Positions 49,004 to 62,123 are shown, counted from the first letter of the stretch. The stretch is 64,000 bases of DNA from Nonomuraea pusilla (GCF_900109355.1 NZ_FOBF01000006.1:124001-188000), one strand, 5' to 3'. The notes: generated by a model not told the origin, from the sequence alone. Translations and numbers: made by a program.

Positions 49004-50871
49004 CGGCCCACCGCGTAGCCCTGCGCGCCCCGCGGGTTCGCCGCCGCCCTGAGGAAGCCGCCGTCGCGGGCGACCGCGCTGAGCCGGCCCAGCGACCACG
49101 GGCCGTCCACCTCGACCAGGTGACCGCGCCGGCGCAGCTCGGCGACCACGCCCGGGTCCAGCCGCTCCTCCACCTTGACGACGCCCGGACGCGAGCCGCG
49201 CGGGAAGAACGAGCTGGGGAAGTGCTCGGAGTGGAACATGGGCGCGTCGATGGCCTCCTGCAGGTTCAGCCCGCCGTGGACCACCGCAAGGAAGAACGCC
49301 AGACTCCACTGGTCCTGCTGGTCGCCGCCCGGCGTGCCGAACGCCAGCCACGGCCTGCCGTCCCTGAGGGCGAACGACGGCGACAGCGTGGTGCGGGGGC
49401 GCGCCCCGGGCCGCAGCGAGGCCGGCAGCCCCTCCTCCAGCCAGAACATCTGCGCCCTGGTGCCCAGGCAGAAGCCCAGCTCGGGGATGATCGGCGAGCT
49501 CTGCAGCCACCCGCCGCTCGGGGTGGCGGAGACCATGTTGCCGTGCCGGTCCACGACGTCGAGGTGGCAGGTGTCGCCGCGTACGGTGCCGTCGGGGCCG
49601 ACGATCTCGTCACCGGCTGCCGGGCCGCCCGCCTGGCCACCCGCCGGCTCGCTCTGCTCGCCCGGCCGGCGGCCTCCCTGGCCGATCGTCGGCTCGCCGA
49701 GGCCGCCCGTACGGCGCGCCCCGGCGCCTCCCGTGGTGTCGCCCTCGGGCCCCGGGAACGCCGGCAGCCGCGGCTGCCGCCCGCCGGGAGCGCCCGGACG
49801 CAGTTCCAGGCTCGCCTCGTCGCCCACCAGCGCCCGCCGCCGCGCGTTGTACTCCTCGCCCAGCAGGTCGGCCAGCGGCACGTCGGCGTCGCCGTACCAG
49901 GCCTCGCGGTCGGCGAACGCCAGCTTCGCGCACTCCGTGACGGTGTGGACGTAGTCGGCGCTGAGGTGGCCCATGGCGTCCAGGTCGAACCCGGACAGCA
50001 GCGCGAGCTGCTGGAGGAACACCGGGCCCTGCCCCCAGGGGCCGGTCTTGCAGACCGTGTGGCCGTGGTAGTCGAGGCGGACGGGGTCCTCGACGGTCGC
50101 CGTCCAGCGGGCCAGGTCGTCGCCGGTCAGCAGCCCGCCGTGCACCTCGCCCGAGCTGTCGCGCCAGGCCGTCGTGGCACAGAACCGGGCGATCGCCTCG
50201 GCGACGAAGCCCTCGTACCAGGCGGCGCGGGCCGCCGCGATCTGGCCCTCGCGCGTGGAGCAGGCCGCCTCCGCCTCGGCCACCAGCCTCCTGTACGTCT
50301 CCGCGAGCACCGGGTTGGCGAGCTTCGAGCCGACGTCCGGCACCCGGCCGCCGGGCAGCCAGGTCGCCGCCGACGTGGGCCAGTCGGCGGTGAACAGGCC
50401 CTCCACCGAGGCGATGGTGGCGGCGATGCGGCCGAGCACCGGCACCCCGTGCTCGGCGTAGTGGATGGCCGGGGCCAGCACGTCCGCCAGCCGCCAGGTG
50501 CCCCAGCGCTCCAGCATGAGCATCCAGCCGCCGAACGCGCCGGGAACCGTCGCGGCCAGCAGGCCCGTGCCGGGGACGACGTCGAGGCCCATGCCGGTGT
50601 AGCGCTCGACGGTGGCGGCGGCGGGCGCGACGCCCTGGCCGCACACCACGGACACCTTCTGGTCGTCCTCGCTCCACAGCAGGATCGGCACCTCGCCGCC
50701 GGGGCCGTTCAGGTGCGGCTCGGCCACCTGGAGGACGAAACCGGCGGCCACGGCGGCGTCGAAGGCGTTGCCGCCGCGTTCCAGCACGCCCATGCCGGTG
50801 GCGGAGGCGAGCCAGTGGGTGCTGGCGACCATGCCGAAGTCGCCCGACAGCTCGGGCCTGGTGGTGAACAC
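49000..50871 (-). CDS. Gamma-glutamyltransferase family protein
   Basis: 623 residues from GTG 50871, with AGGAG 7 nt upstream. Ntn-hydrolase fold: MVASTHWLASATGMGVLERGGNAFDAAVAAGFVLQVAEPHLNGPGGE (residues about 14-60) is the large-subunit start. The predicted self-cleavage and catalytic Thr434 is in GDTCHLDVVDRHGNMVSATPSGG, followed by LGTRAQMFW, PRTTLSPSFALRDG, and GTPGGDQQDQW. No signal peptide is seen, so probably cytosolic. Residues about 357-428, just before the cleavage site, are an unusual Gly/Pro/Arg-rich insertion. First gene of a leftward pair with the TSUP permease. A TGTATACA operator upstream matches a site at the neighbouring GntR gene. Confidence 0.9.
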   Translation of the reverse strand: MFTTRPELSGDFGMVASTHWLASATGMGVLERGGNAFDAAVAAGFVLQVAEPHLNGPGGEVPILLWSEDDQKVSVVCGQGVAPAAATVERYTGMGLDVVPGTGLLAATVPGAFGGWMLMLERWGTWRLADVLAPAIHYAEHGVPVLGRIAATIASVEGLFTADWPTSAATWLPGGRVPDVGSKLANPVLAETYRRLVAEAEAACSTREGQIAAARAAWYEGFVAEAIARFCATTAWRDSSGEVHGGLLTGDDLARWTATVEDPVRLDYHGHTVCKTGPWGQGPVFLQQLALLSGFDLDAMGHLSADYVHTVTECAKLAFADREAWYGDADVPLADLLGEEYNARRRALVGDEASLELRPGAPGGRQPRLPAFPGPEGDTTGGAGARRTGGLGEPTIGQGGRRPGEQSEPAGGQAGGPAAGDEIVGPDGTVRGDTCHLDVVDRHGNMVSATPSGGWLQSSPIIPELGFCLGTRAQMFWLEEGLPASLRPGARPRTTLSPSFALRDGRPWLAFGTPGGDQQDQWSLAFFLAVVHGGLNLQEAIDAPMFHSEHFPSSFFPRGSRPGVVKVEERLDPGVVAELRRRGHLVEVDGPWSLGRLSAVARDGGFLRAAANPRGAQGYAVGR

Positions 50872-50911
50872 GGGACGCTCCTAGGAGGGGTGCTTGGCTC
50901 GACTTTGGGAC

Positions 50912-50923
50912 ACTGTATACAAA
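50912..50923. promoter_or_regulatory. GntR (FCD-type) operator at gamma-glutamyltransferase promoter
   Basis: ACTGTATACAAA contains the perfect palindrome TGTATACA (50914-50921), about 43 bp upstream of the start at 50871. CTGTATAC is shared with the site at 51757-51768. Confidence 0.65.
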
Positions 50924-50963
50924 ACCTCACAGGGGAGCCAGGAGGAGGGTCTCCGGCCGGAGC

Positions 50964-51746
50964 TCAGGGCGCGGGGTCGTGGGCAGGGCCGACGGGCCCC
51001 CGGGCGGGATGCCGCGCCGGGCCGCTGGCCTCGCCGGCCGGGTCGAGGGGCTCGTGGGGCTGGTCGTGGGGCTCGTGGGGCTGGTCGTGGGCGCGGTCGA
51101 CGGCGGACAGGAACGAGCGGCGGGCCGCGGCGACGTGCGCGACGGCCCGCGCCTGGGCCTCGTCCTCGTCGCCCGCCGCGATGGCCTCGTACAGGCTGAG
51201 GTGTTCCGACCAGGAGTGGGGGCCGCGCGCCGCGGCGGTCTGGCTGAAGACCCACTGCGCCCGCTGGAGCATCGGCGTCATCATCAGGTTGAGGTACGAG
51301 TTGCCGGCCGCCTCGCCCACGGCCAGGTGGAAGGCGGTGTTGAGGTCGGCCACGTCGTCCAGCCTGCCCTGCTCGACGGCCTCCTTCGCCGATTCGAGCA
51401 CACGGCGCAGCCGGTCGGCCGAGCCCGGCGTCCGCTTGCGGGCCGCGAGCCGCGCCGCCAGGCCCTCGATGGCCATGCGGACGTCGAACAGCTCCTCGCC
51501 CTCCTCGACGGACAGGCGCGCGACGGTCGCCCCGATGCGCGGCACCACCTGGACGAACCCCTCGGCGGCCAGCACCCGGATGGACTCGCGCACCGGGTTG
51601 CGGGACACGCCGAGCAGGGCGGCGAGGCGGTCCTCCACCAGTCGCTCGCCCTGGGCGAGCTCGCCGGAGAGTATGCGGCGCCGCAGCTCGGCGGTGACCT
51701 CGTCGCGCAGGGTGCGGTGCGCGGCGCCCAGGGTCTGATCAGTCAT
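50964..51746 (-). CDS. GntR family regulator, FadR/FCD subfamily
   Basis: 260 residues from ATG 51746. Winged helix TLRDEVTAELRRRILSGELAQGERLVEDRLAALLGVSRNPVRESIRVLAAEGFVQVVPRIGATVA (residues about 12-76, in outline). The helical FCD ligand domain has metal-binding positions in ADLNTAFHLAVGEAAGN (Asp, His), SEHLSLYEAI and AHVAAARR. The last 45 residues are a low-complexity tail with the repeat DQPHEPHDQPHEP. Lies directly upstream of the gamma-glutamyltransferase gene on the same strand. CTGTATAC sites before both genes suggest it represses both and itself. Ligand probably a small carboxylate (family knowledge). Confidence 0.92.
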   Translation of the reverse strand: MTDQTLGAAHRTLRDEVTAELRRRILSGELAQGERLVEDRLAALLGVSRNPVRESIRVLAAEGFVQVVPRIGATVARLSVEEGEELFDVRMAIEGLAARLAARKRTPGSADRLRRVLESAKEAVEQGRLDDVADLNTAFHLAVGEAAGNSYLNLMMTPMLQRAQWVFSQTAAARGPHSWSEHLSLYEAIAAGDEDEAQARAVAHVAAARRSFLSAVDRAHDQPHEPHDQPHEPLDPAGEASGPARHPARGPVGPAHDPAP

Positions 51747-51756
51747 AGGTAGGCCA

Positions 51757-51768
51757 ATCGTATACAGG
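51757..51768. promoter_or_regulatory. GntR operator at its own promoter
   Basis: ATCGTATACAGG, whose minus strand reads CCTGTATACGAT, lies 11 bp upstream of the GntR start at 51746. It shares CTGTATAC with the site at 50912-50923. Confidence 0.6.
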
Positions 51769-51800
51769 CGGCCGCCGCCCTCCGAGCTTGCAGTTCGGCC

Positions 51801-51821
51801 TACGAACTAATATGGTTCGTA
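51801..51821. promoter_or_regulatory. Palindromic operator overlapping a -10 box
   Basis: TACGAAC-TAATATG-GTTCGTA is a perfect 7-bp-arm palindrome. The spacer contains TAATAT, a near-consensus -10 element. A further GTTCG-TATCC-CGAAC follows, using the right arm. It lies 38 bp before the flavoprotein ATG at 51859. Confidence 0.65.
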
Positions 51822-51858
51822 TCCCGAACAAGATGATCCCTCGTGAGGAGTGAGCACC

Positions 51859-52977
51859 ATGGGGCGCACAGTCGCCGTCATCGGCGGAGGTTACGCGGGC
51901 ACCGCGGTCGCCAAGGCACTCGACCAGCACGCCGACGTGATCCTCGTCGAACCCAAGGACGCCTTCGTCCAGAACGCCGTGTCCATGCGGGCGCTCGCGC
52001 GGCCCGACTGGACCGACCACCTGTTCTTCCCCTACGACCGGCTGCTGCGGCGCGGCACGATCGTGCGCGACCGCGCCGTCTCCGCCGGGCCCGGCCACGT
52101 GATCCTCGCCTCCGGCGAACGGATCGACGCCGACCACCTGGTGCTCGCCACCGGCTCCGGCTACCCGTTCCCCTTCAAGCCCGAGCACGACCAGGCGAGC
52201 CGGACCCGCGAACGGCTCCTCGACGTGCACGCCGCGCTCGCGGGCGCCGCCCGGGTGCTGATCGCCGGGGCCGGGCCCGTCGGCCTGGAGCTGTCCGGCG
52301 AGATCAAGGCCGTCTGGCCCGGCAAGCACGTCACCGTCGTCGACCCGGCGCCCGAGCTCCTGCCCGGATTCCAGCCGGAACTGCGCGAGGACCTGCGCCG
52401 CCAGCTCGACGCGCTCGGCGTGGACCTGCGGCTCGGCACCGCGCTCGGCACGCCGCCGGTCGAGCCGGGCCGCGCCGCGCCGTTCACCGTCACCGCCACC
52501 GGGCCGGCCGGCCGCGGCGAGATCGCCGCCGACATCTGGTTCCGCGCGTACGGGGTCAGCGTCCAGACCGGCTACCTCGCCGGCGACCTGGCCGCCGCCC
52601 GCACCCCAGGCGGACGCGTCCGCGTCACCCCGACGCTGAACGTCGAAGGACACCCCCGCGTCTACGCCATCGGCGACATCACCGACCTGCCCGAGGCCAG
52701 GATGGCCGGCAACGCCATGGCGCACGCCGAGATCGTCGCCGCGAACATCCTCGCCGACCTGCGCGGCGAGACGCCCTCGGCCGTCTACGAACCGTCGGCG
52801 GTGCCGTTCGTGCTGCTCCCGCTCGGCCCGGACGGCGGCGTGGGCCAGCTGCCGTCACCGGGCGGGCCGATCGTCCTGCCCCCGGAGGCCGTCGCCGACT
52901 ACAAGGGCAAGGACCTGTTCACCGGCCGCTTCGCCGAGCTCTTCGGCCTCACCGCGAAGGTCCCGTCAGCCCCCTGA
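51859..52977 (+). CDS. NAD(P)/FAD-dependent oxidoreductase (NDH-2/AIF-like)
   Basis: 372 residues from ATG 51859, with GAGGAG 8 nt upstream; GTG at 51850 is in frame but too close to the ribosome site. Two dinucleotide folds: VAVIGGGYAGTAVAKAL (FAD, residues 5-21) and VLIAGAGPVGLELSGEI (NAD(P)H, about 134-150). The second FAD site is VYAIGDITDLPEARMAGNAMAHAEIVAANI. LATGSGYPFPFK joins the domains. Similar to AIF/FSP1-like proteins and type II NADH dehydrogenases, which reduce quinones; no C-terminal membrane helix is evident. A palindrome over the -10 box suggests tight repression by an unidentified regulator. Confidence 0.9.
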   Translation: MGRTVAVIGGGYAGTAVAKALDQHADVILVEPKDAFVQNAVSMRALARPDWTDHLFFPYDRLLRRGTIVRDRAVSAGPGHVILASGERIDADHLVLATGSGYPFPFKPEHDQASRTRERLLDVHAALAGAARVLIAGAGPVGLELSGEIKAVWPGKHVTVVDPAPELLPGFQPELREDLRRQLDALGVDLRLGTALGTPPVEPGRAAPFTVTATGPAGRGEIAADIWFRAYGVSVQTGYLAGDLAAARTPGGRVRVTPTLNVEGHPRVYAIGDITDLPEARMAGNAMAHAEIVAANILADLRGETPSAVYEPSAVPFVLLPLGPDGGVGQLPSPGGPIVLPPEAVADYKGKDLFTGRFAELFGLTAKVPSAP

Positions 52978-53048
52978 CCGCCTGCCACGCCACCGACGCG
53001 GGGCCGCTGCTCCTCGGCGCGATGCCGTGCGGGGCGTGCTGCTCCTGG

Positions 53049-57809
<4,761 letters not shown>

Positions 57810-57899
57810 GTGCCCATAGTGCCTCGTCGTACCGACAGAAAACGCCTTCGAGCCCGCGCCCGGTGATTGAGGGGCCGTCGCGGCGGACATACAGCGACA

Positions 57900-58388
57900 A
57901 TGAGCATGGACCACGCGGCCATCGAAGCTCGCCGAGCCGAGCTGAGACGCCGTTACGTGTTACCGCACCGGCCACCGAGCAGCGCCCGCGGCCTGCACCA
58001 CGCCGCGCTGCTCTCCTCCGACGCCGAACGGACGATCAGGTTCTACCACGAGCTCCTCGAGTTCCCGCTGACGGAGATCATCGAGAACCGCGACTACCAG
58101 GGCTCGAACCACTTCTTCTTCGACATCGGCAACGGCAACCTGCTCGCGTTCTTCGACTTCCCCGGGCTGGACCTCGGGCCGTACCAGGAGGTCCTGGGCG
58201 GGCTGCACCACGTCGCGATCTCCGTCGACGCCGCGACGTGGGAACGGCTGCGCGGAAAGCTGGAGGCCGCCGGCGTGCCGCACCAGATCGAGAGCGGCGC
58301 GTCCATCTACTTCAGGGACCCGGACGGCGCCCGGCTCGAACTGCTCGCCGACCCGCTCGGGGAGATGTACGGCTCCACCGTCCTGTGA
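57900..58388 (+). CDS. VOC (glyoxalase/dioxygenase) superfamily protein
   Basis: 162 residues from ATG 57900. Paired beta-alpha-beta-beta-beta modules: GLHHAALLSSDAERTIRFYHELLEFPLTEII and GGLHHVAISVDAATWERLRGKLEAAG. His in GLHHAAL and GLHHVAI, with Glu in ARLELLADP, provide the usual metal ligands. IYFRDPDGARLEL is the typical terminal strand. A single VOC protein with intact ligands may be a dioxygenase, glyoxalase or resistance protein; function not assignable. Start region lies within the lhr promoter area; transcription is divergent from lhr. Confidence 0.88.
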   Translation: MSMDHAAIEARRAELRRRYVLPHRPPSSARGLHHAALLSSDAERTIRFYHELLEFPLTEIIENRDYQGSNHFFFDIGNGNLLAFFDFPGLDLGPYQEVLGGLHHVAISVDAATWERLRGKLEAAGVPHQIESGASIYFRDPDGARLELLADPLGEMYGSTVL

Positions 58389-58408
58389 ACCGCGCCGCCC
58401 GCGCGCGT

Positions 58409-58606
58409 TCAGCGGCGCGACGGCCTGCGGAGCCAGGGGCGGCCGGGGGGCAGCGGGTCGCGGCCGAGCCCGGCGTGCCGCTCCGAGCGCTCTGCCTTCT
58501 CCTTCTGCACGGCCAGCCTGTGCCACAGGCGTAACCGGCGGCGCCTGGCCCGGTTCGCCTTGATCGTGGGGGTTTTGCGGGGGGACGGCCTGGGGGTCTT
58601 CGGCAT
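58409..58606 (-). CDS. Small Arg/Lys-rich hypothetical protein
   Basis: 65 residues from ATG 58606 (MPKTPRPSPRKTPTIKANRARRRRLRLWHRLAVQKEKAER, in outline). Extremely basic, with a helical, charged centre and a Pro/Arg tail. No ribosome site is obvious and no family is recognised. It lies convergent to the VOC gene and divergent from DUF3046. A small nucleic-acid-binding protein is possible, but so is a chance frame. Confidence 0.4.
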   Translation of the reverse strand: MPKTPRPSPRKTPTIKANRARRRRLRLWHRLAVQKEKAERSERHAGLGRDPLPPGRPWLRRPSRR

Positions 58607-58649
58607 GGAGATGTCGTACCCACTCGCCGGCGGCTTCCATACTTGGTGG

Positions 58650-58844
58650 ATGCGCCTGACGGAGTTCTGGAGACGTATGCGAGCCCACTTCGGCGACACG
58701 TACGCCGAGTCGTGGGCCCGCGACTTCGTGCTCGCGCCGCTCGGCGGGCGCACCGTCATGCAGGCGCTGGCCGACGGCGAGAGCGCCAAGGACGTCTGGC
58801 GGGCCGTCTGCCAGGTCGAGGACGTCTCACCCAAGCTGCGCTGA
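58650..58844 (+). CDS. DUF3046 protein
   Basis: 64 residues from ATG 58650, probably leaderless (CATACTTG box about 5 nt upstream). The sequence MRLTEFWRRMRAHFGDTYAESWARDFVLAPLGGRTVMQALADGESAKDVWRAVCQ (residues 1-55) fits DUF3046, a small actinobacterial family found almost always near recA. Function unknown. Conserved positions seen: TEFW, FG, YA.SWARD..L..LGGRT..QAL..G...K.VWRAVC. Confidence 0.9.
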   Translation: MRLTEFWRRMRAHFGDTYAESWARDFVLAPLGGRTVMQALADGESAKDVWRAVCQVEDVSPKLR

Positions 58845-58867
58845 CGCGGTCAGACGCCTGGGCGGGC

Positions 58868-59137
58868 TCAGGCGTCCGGCTCCAGCGACTCGCGCAGCGC
58901 ACGCGCGGCGCGCTCCGGGTCGTCCGCGCTGCCCTGCCCCCCGGGCGACCACAGGAACACCCACCCGCCGTGCGACGGCGTCGCGAACACCATCGTCTGC
59001 CGCGACGTCCGCGGACTCCACACCCACAGCACCGGCTCGTCGCCGCCCACCATGCGGCTGACCAGCCCGTGGCCCGGCAGCAGTTCGGCGAGCGACTCCA
59101 GACGGACGCGCCGTTCCCCCGTGTACGCACTCGCCAC
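58868..59137 (-). CDS. Conserved hypothetical protein, small
   Basis: 89 residues from GTG 59137 with GGAGG 6-7 nt upstream. Sequence VASAYTGERRVRLESLAELLPGHGLVSRMVGGDEPVLWVWSPRTSRQTMVF (opening) followed by ATPSHGGWVFLWSPGGQGSADDPERAARALRESL looks like a compact alpha/beta domain with several Trp. No named family recognised. Good codon bias and ribosome site support it as a real gene. Opposite in direction to DUF3046, tail-to-tail. Confidence 0.75.
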   Translation of the reverse strand: MASAYTGERRVRLESLAELLPGHGLVSRMVGGDEPVLWVWSPRTSRQTMVFATPSHGGWVFLWSPGGQGSADDPERAARALRESLEPDA

Positions 59138-59299
59138 GTCGCAGCCTCCAACCTCGTCGCTGCAGTGAGTCTCCCCAGCTCAACGCGCGGATCAACACCG
59201 CGACGCCCATCGCGGAGCCCTTACGTCGGGCCATCGAACGACCGCAGGCCGTCGTCGAGAGGCCTTCCCCCCTTGGACGAAGCGTTGCCGGCCCCCGGC

Positions 59300-60220
59300 G
59301 AGCGGCAGCACTCCAGAGACGCCGTCACCGAACCCCTCCAGGAATCGGCCTTCCACGTCCACCGCGGCGACCGCCCGCCGTCGCGGACGGTCAGGGGCAG
59401 GCCCGCCGTCGGACACCTGATCGGCGGGCTCGCGGCCCAGGCCGGGCACGAGATGCTCAGCTTCGGCGACCCGTCCGGGTGCATCGCGCAGAACATCCAG
59501 GAACGGCAGCTCATGCACACGGTCGCGGGGTCGGGCAGGCCGCGCAGGTCGCCCGTCCGGACCGCCCGCTGGAAGGCGCGTCGCGGCCCTGCACGCCCTC
59601 GTCGGTCAGGTGCCGGTCGTCCGCCGGATCACCTCACCGGGCGGGCTGGCGAACGACGGCACAAGGCGGGCTGGCGAACGGCGGCGACATCGGCGCCATC
59701 GCCCCGGTGGGAGGGGGCGCAGGCCCGGCTCACCGGCCAGGTCCCCTTCCGCCTCGGCGTCCTCGACCGCGCCGCGGCCGTCGTCCCCCTCGACCTCGGC
59801 GTCTCCCACAACGGCCTGGTCCTGGTGCGCGACCCGGTCGTGGTCGGCGCCCTCGTCGCCGCGCGCCGCGCCCACTGGCGGGCCGGAGCCGACGCCGGCG
59901 ACGCGAGCACGGGCAGGGCCTCGGGCAGGCCTCGGGCAGGCCTCGGGCAGGCCTCGGGCAGGCCTCGGGCAGGCCTCGGGCAGGCCTCGGGCAGGGTCTC
60001 GGGCAGGGTCTCGGGCAGGGTCGACTCCGCCCGTCTCCCCGCCTACCTGCGGCCCACGCTCATGGCCATGCTCGACGGCCTGACCGACCGCGCCGCCTGC
60101 GCCCGACTCGGCCCGTCACCACGCACGTACAACCGGCGGGACAGCGAGATCCTCACGCTGCCGGGCGCGGCCAGCCGCTTCCAGGCGGGAGCGCCGGCCG
60201 CGCGTCGCGGCTGGGTCTGA
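59300..60220 (+). pseudogene. LuxR-type regulator relic with frameshifts and repeat insertion
   Basis: One frame reads VTEPLQESAFHVHRGDRPPSRTVRGRPAVGHLIGGLAAQAGHEMLSFGDP (from about 59320), as in TrmB/LuxR-type actinomycete regulators. The match then jumps frames: RPDRPLEGA, then RRVAALHALVGQVPVVRRITSPGGLAND (about 59577-59660), then back to VPFRLGVLDRAAAVVPLDLGVSHNGLVLVRDPVVVGALVA (about 59730). A C-terminal helix-turn-helix (LRPTLMAMLDGLTDRAACARLGPSPRTYNRR) and SRFQAGAPAARRGWV close it at 60220. A short duplication of GCGGGCTGGCGAACG near 59640-59680 and the 11-bp array at 59911-60021 account for several shifts. No intact N-terminus is found. Confidence 0.6.
59911..60021 (+). repeat. 11/12-bp tandem array inside LuxR relic
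   Basis: About seven GGGCAGGCCTC units (11 bp) flanked by 12-bp variants (GGGCAGGGCCTC, GGGCAGGGTCTC). It lies between the effector-domain and helix-turn-helix parts of the regulator. Gain or loss of one 11-bp unit changes the reading frame. Confidence 0.85.
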
Positions 60221-60246
60221 CCGTCAACGGCACGACCCGGGAGCCG

Positions 60247-60738
60247 TCAGTAGCAGTACCAGGAGAACGCGTCGTCGGCCCGGTGGAAGTTCGCCCGGTG
60301 CGGCCCGTCCGGGTAGTGCCACGCGCAGGCGTCGTTCATGTCGATGCCGACCAGCTCGCCCCGGTGGCCCACGCAGCGGGGGTTCGTGGCCACCGAGCCG
60401 AGGTACCCGTGCTTCTGGCAGTACTCGTGCGGCCGGGGCAGCCTCGGGTGGTCGCGGCGCCCTCCGGCCTCGGCGGACGCGGTGCCCGCTGCGAGGCCGG
60501 CGGCCGCCTCGCGATCGGACGGCGGGTGGTCGTGTCGTGCGTGTGCGTACTCCTTGGAACGGGTGGTCCTGACGAGAGCGCCGGCCGGCGCCGCCAGAGT
60601 GCGGGCGGCGGGCCCCGCCCGGGTGGTCCGTGGCGCGTACACGCCGCCGGTTGAACCTCGGACCACCCTGCGCCCGGCCGTCCGGCACCTCCGGAATCCC
60701 GTTCGCCCAGGGCCAGAAGACCGGGCAAACCTGAGCAC
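60247..60738 (-). CDS. Hypothetical protein with Cys/aromatic-rich C-terminus
   Basis: 163 residues if started at GTG 60738; the true start is uncertain because residues 1-100 are low complexity (Arg, Ala, Pro). The last 60 residues look ordered: PHEYCQKHGYLGSVATNPRCVGHRGELVGIDMNDACAWHYPDGPHRANFHRADDAFSWYCY, with four Cys, several His, and a terminal WYCY. This pattern suggests a disulfide-stabilised or metal-binding small domain. No family recognised, and no clear signal peptide with this start. Lies between the LuxR relic and the recA promoter, on the opposite strand. Confidence 0.5.
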   Translation of the reverse strand: MLRFARSSGPGRTGFRRCRTAGRRVVRGSTGGVYAPRTTRAGPAARTLAAPAGALVRTTRSKEYAHARHDHPPSDREAAAGLAAGTASAEAGGRRDHPRLPRPHEYCQKHGYLGSVATNPRCVGHRGELVGIDMNDACAWHYPDGPHRANFHRADDAFSWYCY

Positions 60739-60905
60739 CTGCGCGCTCGGGGGCCGACCCGGTGCGTGCCCGCAGGGCCGCTCGCCCGTGGGCGGCGACC
60801 CGGTACCACGCCGCCGGCTCGCAACGGGCCCGGGCCCGTCCCCTGCCTCCCACCTGGGCGTCGTCCCCCTCCGCCCGGCTTCCTCGCCGCGTGTTCCTGA
60901 TGTGA

Positions 60906-60928
60906 TCGAACAGTCGTTCGGCTACGAT
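60906..60928 (+). promoter_or_regulatory. SOS box and -10 of recA promoter
   Basis: TCGAAC-AGTC-GTTCGG at 60906-60921 matches the actinobacterial LexA site TCGAACnnnnGTTCGA at 11 of 12 positions. A TACGAT -10 box follows at 60923-60928, about 100 bp before the recA start. Confidence 0.85.
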
Positions 60929-61031
60929 GGACCGCGCCGGGCCACGTCTTCCCGACTCCCGCGAAAATGTCGGTGGCAGGCCGTAGCTTTCACTCGACTG
61001 TTCGGACCACGACCCTCCAGGGGGAGTTCCC

Positions 61032-62123
61032 ATGGCTATCAACGACCGCGACAAGGCCCTCGAGACCGCCCTCGCGCAGATCGAGCGGCAGTTCGGCAAG
61101 GGCTCCGTCATGCGCCTCGGCGACGACGCCAGAGCTCCCATCGAGGTGATCCCCACCGGTTCGATCTCGCTCGACGTGGCGCTCGGCATCGGCGGCCTGC
61201 CGCGCGGCCGCATCGTCGAGATCTACGGTCCGGAGTCCTCGGGTAAGACCACCATCGCCCTCCACGCGGTGGCCAACGCCCAGCGCGCCGGCGGCATCGC
61301 GGCGTTCATCGACGCCGAGCACGCCCTCGACCCCGAGTACGCCAAGAAGCTCGGCGTCGACACCGACGCGCTGCTCGTCTCCCAGCCCGACACCGGTGAG
61401 CAGGCGCTCGAGATCGCCGACATGCTGATCAGGTCCGGCGCCGTCGACATCATCGTCATCGACTCCGTCGCCGCGCTCGTGCCGAAGGCCGAGATCGAGG
61501 GCGAGATGGGCGACAGCCACGTCGGCCTCCAGGCCCGCCTCATGTCGCAGGCCCTGCGCAAGGTCGCCGGCGCGCTCAACAGCACCGGCACCACCGCGAT
61601 CTTCATCAACCAGCTGCGCGAGAAGATCGGCGTCATGTTCGGCAGCCCCGAGACCACGACCGGTGGTAAGGCGCTCAAGTTCTACGCCTCCGTCCGCATG
61701 GACATCCGCCGCATCGAGACCCTCAAGGACGGCACCGAGGCCGTCGGCAACCGCACCCGCGTGAAGGTCGTCAAGAACAAGATGGCGCCGCCCTTCCGCG
61801 TCGCCGACTTCGACATCCTGTACGGCGTGGGCATCTCCCGCGAGGGCGGCCTCATCGACATGGGCGTCGAGCACGGCTTCGTCCGCAAGTCGGGCGCCTG
61901 GTACACGTACGAGGGCGATCAGCTCGGGCAGGGCAAGGAGAACGCCCGTAACTTCCTGAGGAACCACCCCGACATGGCCAACGAGATCGAGAAGAAGATC
62001 AAGGACAAGCTGGGCGTGGGGCCGCGCCTCGACGCCCCGGCCGAGGCTCCGGCTCCCGTCGCGGCCGCCGCGCCGTCCTCGGGCCGTGGCTCGAAGTCCA
62101 CCCCGAAGCCGGGTGACGTCTGA
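61032..62123 (+). CDS. recA: Recombinase RecA
   Basis: 363 residues from ATG 61032, after a CAGGGGGAG ribosome site. Strand-exchange ATPase and co-protease for LexA. Walker [10 protein letters not shown] (residues about 68-76), Walker [12 protein letters not shown]1 region [23 protein letters not shown]2 region [18 protein letters not shown], and the C-terminal domain DELGQG-like [27 protein letters not shown]. The tail is acidic-poor and Ala/Pro-rich ([19 protein letters not shown]). An SOS box upstream gives damage induction. The recX-position frame begins 11 bp past the stop. Confidence 0.98.
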   Translation: MAINDRDKALETALAQIERQFGKGSVMRLGDDARAPIEVIPTGSISLDVALGIGGLPRGRIVEIYGPESSGKTTIALHAVANAQRAGGIAAFIDAEHALDPEYAKKLGVDTDALLVSQPDTGEQALEIADMLIRSGAVDIIVIDSVAALVPKAEIEGEMGDSHVGLQARLMSQALRKVAGALNSTGTTAIFINQLREKIGVMFGSPETTTGGKALKFYASVRMDIRRIETLKDGTEAVGNRTRVKVVKNKMAPPFRVADFDILYGVGISREGGLIDMGVEHGFVRKSGAWYTYEGDQLGQGKENARNFLRNHPDMANEIEKKIKDKLGVGPRLDAPAEAPAPVAAAAPSSGRGSKSTPKPGDV

